Positions 5,586 to 8,149 of a DNA stretch of 8,149 bases are shown here, piece after piece. This DNA comes from an uncultured Bacteroidales bacterium (lineage in GTDB: Bacteria; Bacteroidota; Bacteroidia; Bacteroidales; Paludibacteraceae). The translations under genes and the position numbers were made by a program. The stretch covers positions 1 to 8,149 of the forward strand of contig CALAUY010000183.1 of the NCBI GenBank assembly GCA_937892015.1, read 5' to 3'. Under the pieces are notes generated by a model. The model worked only from the letters and a program-made list of their open reading frames with translations. It was not told the DNA's origin and ran no database searches. Numbering within the stretch: the first letter of the stretch is position 1; every line of letters begins with the position of its first letter.

Positions 5586-6854
5586 TTATTTGGCACTTGC
5601 CTCAGCTTCGAGACAAGTAATCTCTTTCCGCAGTTTGTCGGGGATTTGTTCGGGATGGTCTTTTAGGACGCAGTGATGGCATTGCATGTCGAGCGTGTAC
5701 ATGCGTCCGACGCAGTAGTTGGAACGTCCGCATCCGGCATGGTAGTGCTCGTCAGCTTGCATGTGGTTAACAAAATCGGGGTCGATGATGAGCGTGTGTG
5801 CCATCTGCATGAGAGGGAATCCCTCGCGGAGGATGGTCTCACAGTTGTCGCGACTCTGAATGCCGCCAACGTAGATGCACGGCGTTTGTAGCGCGTCGCG
5901 GAAGAGTCGGGCCGTGTCCATGAAATACAGTTCCTTGAAGGGCACAGTGGGAATCATGATACGTCCGGCAATCTTAAGTCCGAGTTTGAGCCACCAGAAC
6001 TTGAGCATGTCCATGTAGTAGGCGAGCGTTTTGAGAGGCATGGCTCCACCGAGAACGGTCATCGGTGCTTTGCTGACAAACCCGCCAGAGAGGACGATGG
6101 CGTGTGGGTGATGTTTCTCTATCTCTTGCGCTACGCGTATGCCTTCAGGCACTTGTATGCCTCGTTTGAAGCCGTCGTACATGTTGGTTTTGACGACCAC
6201 GGCCATGTCGTTGCCCGCATGCTTCATCACCTCGTCGAGGCACTCGTGCATGAAGCGCACTCGGTTCTCGAAAGAGCCGCCATATTCGTCGTGTCGGTGG
6301 TTCGTGTAGGGTGAGATGAACTGCGAGATGAGGTAACCGTGCCCGGCATGAATCTCTACGCAGTCGAATCCTGCTTTGCGGCAGAAATCGACCGCCTCGC
6401 CGAAGTGGCGCGCAATGGTATGTATCTCCTCTTTTTTGAGTCCTCGAACGATGGTGGGCGAGTAGAGGTTGATGCCGGAAGAAGCACCGACGGGTATCTG
6501 ATTGCCGCATGTGTAGTAATGCGTCATGTTGCCGCAGTGACCGAGTTGGATGCTCACTTTGGCACCCTCGGCATGCACTGCATCGGTCAACCTCTTGAGG
6601 TCGGGCAAGATCTCATCGTGAACGTAGAGCTGTCCATCGAAAGAGACTCCGCTGCGGTCAACGGCGCAATAAGCCACAGTGGTCATGCCTACACCGCCTT
6701 TGGCCACACTGACGTGATAGTCAATGAGTTGCTGCGAGGGTTTGTTGCCCGGGCACATGTTCTCGAAAGCAGCCGAGCGGATGGTGCGATTGCGCAAGGT
6801 GATTGGTCCTAACTGATAGGGCGTGAAGAGCTCGGAAGTATGATTCTTTTCCAT
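5586..6854 (-). CDS. NADH:flavin oxidoreductase, Old Yellow Enzyme family
   Basis: A 422-residue FMN-dependent ene-reductase with a TIM-barrel fold. The N-terminus LFTPYQLGPITLRNRTIRSA (9-28) is the family's opening strand. SIQLGHCG at 101-108, HAGHGYLISQFISP at 169-182 (His169, His172 and Tyr174 near the flavin and proton donor) and YGGSFENR at 191-198 are diagnostic. PCIYVGGIQ at 325-333 carries the phosphate-binding part. It resembles the FMN half of 2,4-dienoyl-CoA reductase and of the bile-acid enzymes BaiCD/BaiH, but stops before any FAD/NAD domain. The C-terminus keeps cysteines at 375, 381, 392 and 395, spaced C-x5-C-x10-C-x2-C, which may bind an Fe-S cluster in non-standard form. Likely reaction: reduction of an activated C=C bond. 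With a steroid 5-alpha-reductase gene 31 nt upstream, a 5-beta-reductase of 3-oxo-delta4 substrates is plausible but unproven. Confidence 0.93.
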   Translation of the reverse strand: MEKNHTSELFTPYQLGPITLRNRTIRSAAFENMCPGNKPSQQLIDYHVSVAKGGVGMTTVAYCAVDRSGVSFDGQLYVHDEILPDLKRLTDAVHAEGAKVSIQLGHCGNMTHYYTCGNQIPVGASSGINLYSPTIVRGLKKEEIHTIARHFGEAVDFCRKAGFDCVEIHAGHGYLISQFISPYTNHRHDEYGGSFENRVRFMHECLDEVMKHAGNDMAVVVKTNMYDGFKRGIQVPEGIRVAQEIEKHHPHAIVLSGGFVSKAPMTVLGGAMPLKTLAYYMDMLKFWWLKLGLKIAGRIMIPTVPFKELYFMDTARLFRDALQTPCIYVGGIQSRDNCETILREGFPLMQMAHTLIIDPDFVNHMQADEHYHAGCGRSNYCVGRMYTLDMQCHHCVLKDHPEQIPDKLRKEITCLEAEASAK

Positions 6855-6885
6855 GTTGAATGCGTATTTAGTAATGAATGATTAG

Positions 6886-7668
6886 TTAGTAGATGAACGG
6901 CAAGATACGTTTGAGTTTGGGTCGGCGTGCATCGAACTCGTCAGCGAACTCTTTTCGGTATTTCTTGTAGATACTGTTGGAGCGTGGTACGAGGTTGCTC
7001 ATTGTAAACCAGAAGAAAACAAATCCGGCGAGACTCCACGTGAGCAGTGCCCATCCCATCCATTCGATAATCTCGCCCAGATAGTTGGCCGACGTAACGT
7101 AATTATAAAGCCCTCCTTTAGGCAGATAATGCTTGGTGTCGCCGGGTTTGCGCAAGTGTCGGATGATGTAATCGGATTGCCAGTTGATGGCCATGCCGAC
7201 AAAGAAAATCACCGTTCCGGTAATGAAGCGCCAGTCAGTGAGCCATGCGTTCGAGTACAAGTGCTCGTATGCAGGATGTTGCGGTGCCAGTTCGAAGAGC
7301 CATTTGCCCTGCATATATCCGTTAATGAGGTTAAACGTGACGGAGAGGATGACAATAGCGATGGGCATCTTCGATTTGCCGCGCATGAGGAACGGCGCAA
7401 TGAACGTGCGATGGAGATAGTGAAACTCGAAGAAGAGGAAGAAGAGCAGATAGGGCACTTGGAAGCGCACTTCCGATTTGGCCCAAAAGTACAGTACCAC
7501 GAGGAAAACGGGGCACTCCATCACCATCCAACCAATCTTGTTGCTGATGGCAGGTCCCCATTTGTCGGTTGTCATCTTTCCGTAACCCGCATCAACAAAA
7601 TACAGGCAAACCCAGACGATCGCTCCGAGGATAATCATGATAAAACAGAGATCGTTGAAACCTTCCAT
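6886..7668 (-). CDS. Steroid 5-alpha-reductase family membrane protein (3-oxo-5-alpha-steroid 4-dehydrogenase)
   Basis: A 260-residue multi-pass membrane protein with about six to seven hydrophobic segments, the normal length of SRD5A/DET2 proteins. Family marks: GYGKM at 28-32 and WGPAISNKIGWMVMECP at 37-53; FHYLHRTFI at 82-90, matching the HYxHRTF block of human SRD5A2; KGGLYNYVTSANYLGEIIEW at 184-203, the NADPH-binding C-terminal signature; NLVPRS at 225-230; and the final YRKEFADEFDARRP..ILPF. Glu51, Tyr84 and the NY.GE..EW residues expected for catalysis and cofactor binding are present. The family reduces the delta4 double bond of 3-oxo-steroids with NADPH in the inner membrane. The start ATG is 12 nt after the LRR gene's stop, so it is probably cotranscribed. 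Homologues also act on other polyprenyl or sterol-like enones, so the substrate is inferred from the OYE and SDR neighbours. Confidence 0.93.
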   Translation of the reverse strand: MEGFNDLCFIMIILGAIVWVCLYFVDAGYGKMTTDKWGPAISNKIGWMVMECPVFLVVLYFWAKSEVRFQVPYLLFFLFFEFHYLHRTFIAPFLMRGKSKMPIAIVILSVTFNLINGYMQGKWLFELAPQHPAYEHLYSNAWLTDWRFITGTVIFFVGMAINWQSDYIIRHLRKPGDTKHYLPKGGLYNYVTSANYLGEIIEWMGWALLTWSLAGFVFFWFTMSNLVPRSNSIYKKYRKEFADEFDARRPKLKRILPFIY

Positions 7669-7680
7669 GGCGATGCGGAG

Positions 7681-8149
7681 TTATTTGTTATGAACGATTG
7701 CGCTGAGGTTGTAGCATCCTGAGAAGGCCTCGTCGCCCACTTGTGTGTCGCCACGAACGATGACGAACCGGAGTCCGATGCAGTTGACGAAAGCCTCGTC
7801 GGCCACTCGCTCAATGGTCTTGGGCAGGTCGAGTCGCTCGATGCCATTGCAGCCGATGAACGTGTGCGGCACCAGCTCTTTGATGCCGTCATGGAAAACG
7901 ATGTTGGTGATTTTATCGCAGTTGGTGAAAGCTCCTCCGGCGATGGTGGTGACGTTCTCCGGCACGATGTATTCACCTGTGGTAGAGGCCGGCACGAGCA
8001 CGAGGGTCGAGCCGATGATGATGGTGGTCTCCAGCGCTTTGCATCCGCGCAGCGCGCCGTTACCTATCTCCATCTGTTCAGGCAGATTGATGATTTGTAG
8101 CGCTGAACAGTCGGCAAACGCCTCGTCCCCCAGTTTGTGGAGGCTTTCC
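7681..8149 (-). CDS. BspA-like leucine-rich repeat protein (3' part, 5' end outside window)
   Basis: An open frame enters from the right edge and ends at the TAA at 7681-7683. About 155 residues are visible. An internal ATG at 8073 is not the real start, because the repeats continue in frame to the window end (LGDEAFADCSALQIINLP). The protein is made of roughly 23-residue LRR_5/BspA repeats with the pattern AF..C..L..I.LP...: DEAFADCSALQIINLP, NGALRGCKALET, GGAFTNCDKITNIVF, HTFIGCNGIERLDLP, DEAFVNCIGLRFVIV and DEAFSGCYNLSAIV. It ends one or two residues after the last repeat, with no type IX sorting domain at this C-terminus. BspA proteins are surface or secreted binding proteins (host matrix, other bacteria) in Bacteroidales, Treponema and relatives. 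The 12-nt gap to the 5-alpha-reductase gene suggests shared transcription. Confidence 0.9.
   Translation of the reverse strand, partial: ESLHKLGDEAFADCSALQIINLPEQMEIGNGALRGCKALETTIIIGSTLVLVPASTTGEYIVPENVTTIAGGAFTNCDKITNIVFHDGIKELVPHTFIGCNGIERLDLPKTIERVADEAFVNCIGLRFVIVRGDTQVGDEAFSGCYNLSAIVHNK

Noticed and set aside
6339..6812. Plus-strand open frame of 157 codons
   Set aside because: Antisense shadow of the conserved N-terminal half of the OYE-family gene.
7129..7722. Plus-strand open frame of 197 codons with a Glu-rich run
   Set aside because: It lies antisense to the steroid 5-alpha-reductase gene, whose protein has clear family motifs; the Glu run is the mirror of Phe/Leu codons in a membrane segment.

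Overview
The window looks like chromosome from a Bacteroidales bacterium, probably Prevotella-like or a relative. The clues are a BspA-type leucine-rich repeat protein, several short-signal lipoproteins, a Bacteroidetes-style WYL regulator, start codons with little Shine-Dalgarno signal, and an OmpA/porin-like beta-barrel protein. This assignment comes from family content, not from any marker gene.

All nine recognisable genes lie on the minus strand, so the window reads as one co-directional series from the right edge to the left. In transcription order they are: a BspA-like LRR protein (5' end outside the window); a membrane steroid 5-alpha-reductase family protein; an Old Yellow Enzyme-type NADH:flavin oxidoreductase; a classical short-chain dehydrogenase/reductase; a small outer-membrane beta-barrel; an alpha/beta-hydrolase lipoprotein; a lipoprotein with fibronectin-III-like modules; a WYL-domain regulator; and a terminal hypothetical lipoprotein. 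Gaps are 12, 31, 116, 47, 9, -4 and 21 nt, then a short or overlapping junction. An operon or two consecutive operons is likely, with the 116-nt gap before the SDR as the only place roomy enough for an internal promoter.

The most interesting content is 4693-7668. Three different reductases are adjacent and match the enzyme set (5-alpha-reductase, OYE-type 5-beta-reductase, 3-hydroxysteroid dehydrogenase) that gut Bacteroidales use to convert 3-oxo-delta4 steroids and bile acids to allo/iso forms. Here the set is followed by envelope proteins, including a secreted-type esterase/lipase lipoprotein and a beta-barrel. This suggests a complete capture, hydrolysis and reduction locus for a sterol-like lipid. 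The enzyme families are seen in the sequence; the substrate is inference.

A second unusual feature is that at least four gene junctions carry short tandem duplications of different period (27, 17, 28 and 11 bp). Three of them copy the stop/start region of the neighbouring genes. At the left edge (1-61), after the last stop codon, there is a cluster of overlapping inverted repeats that could form mutually exclusive hairpins. No RNA gene, mobile element or CRISPR array was seen.
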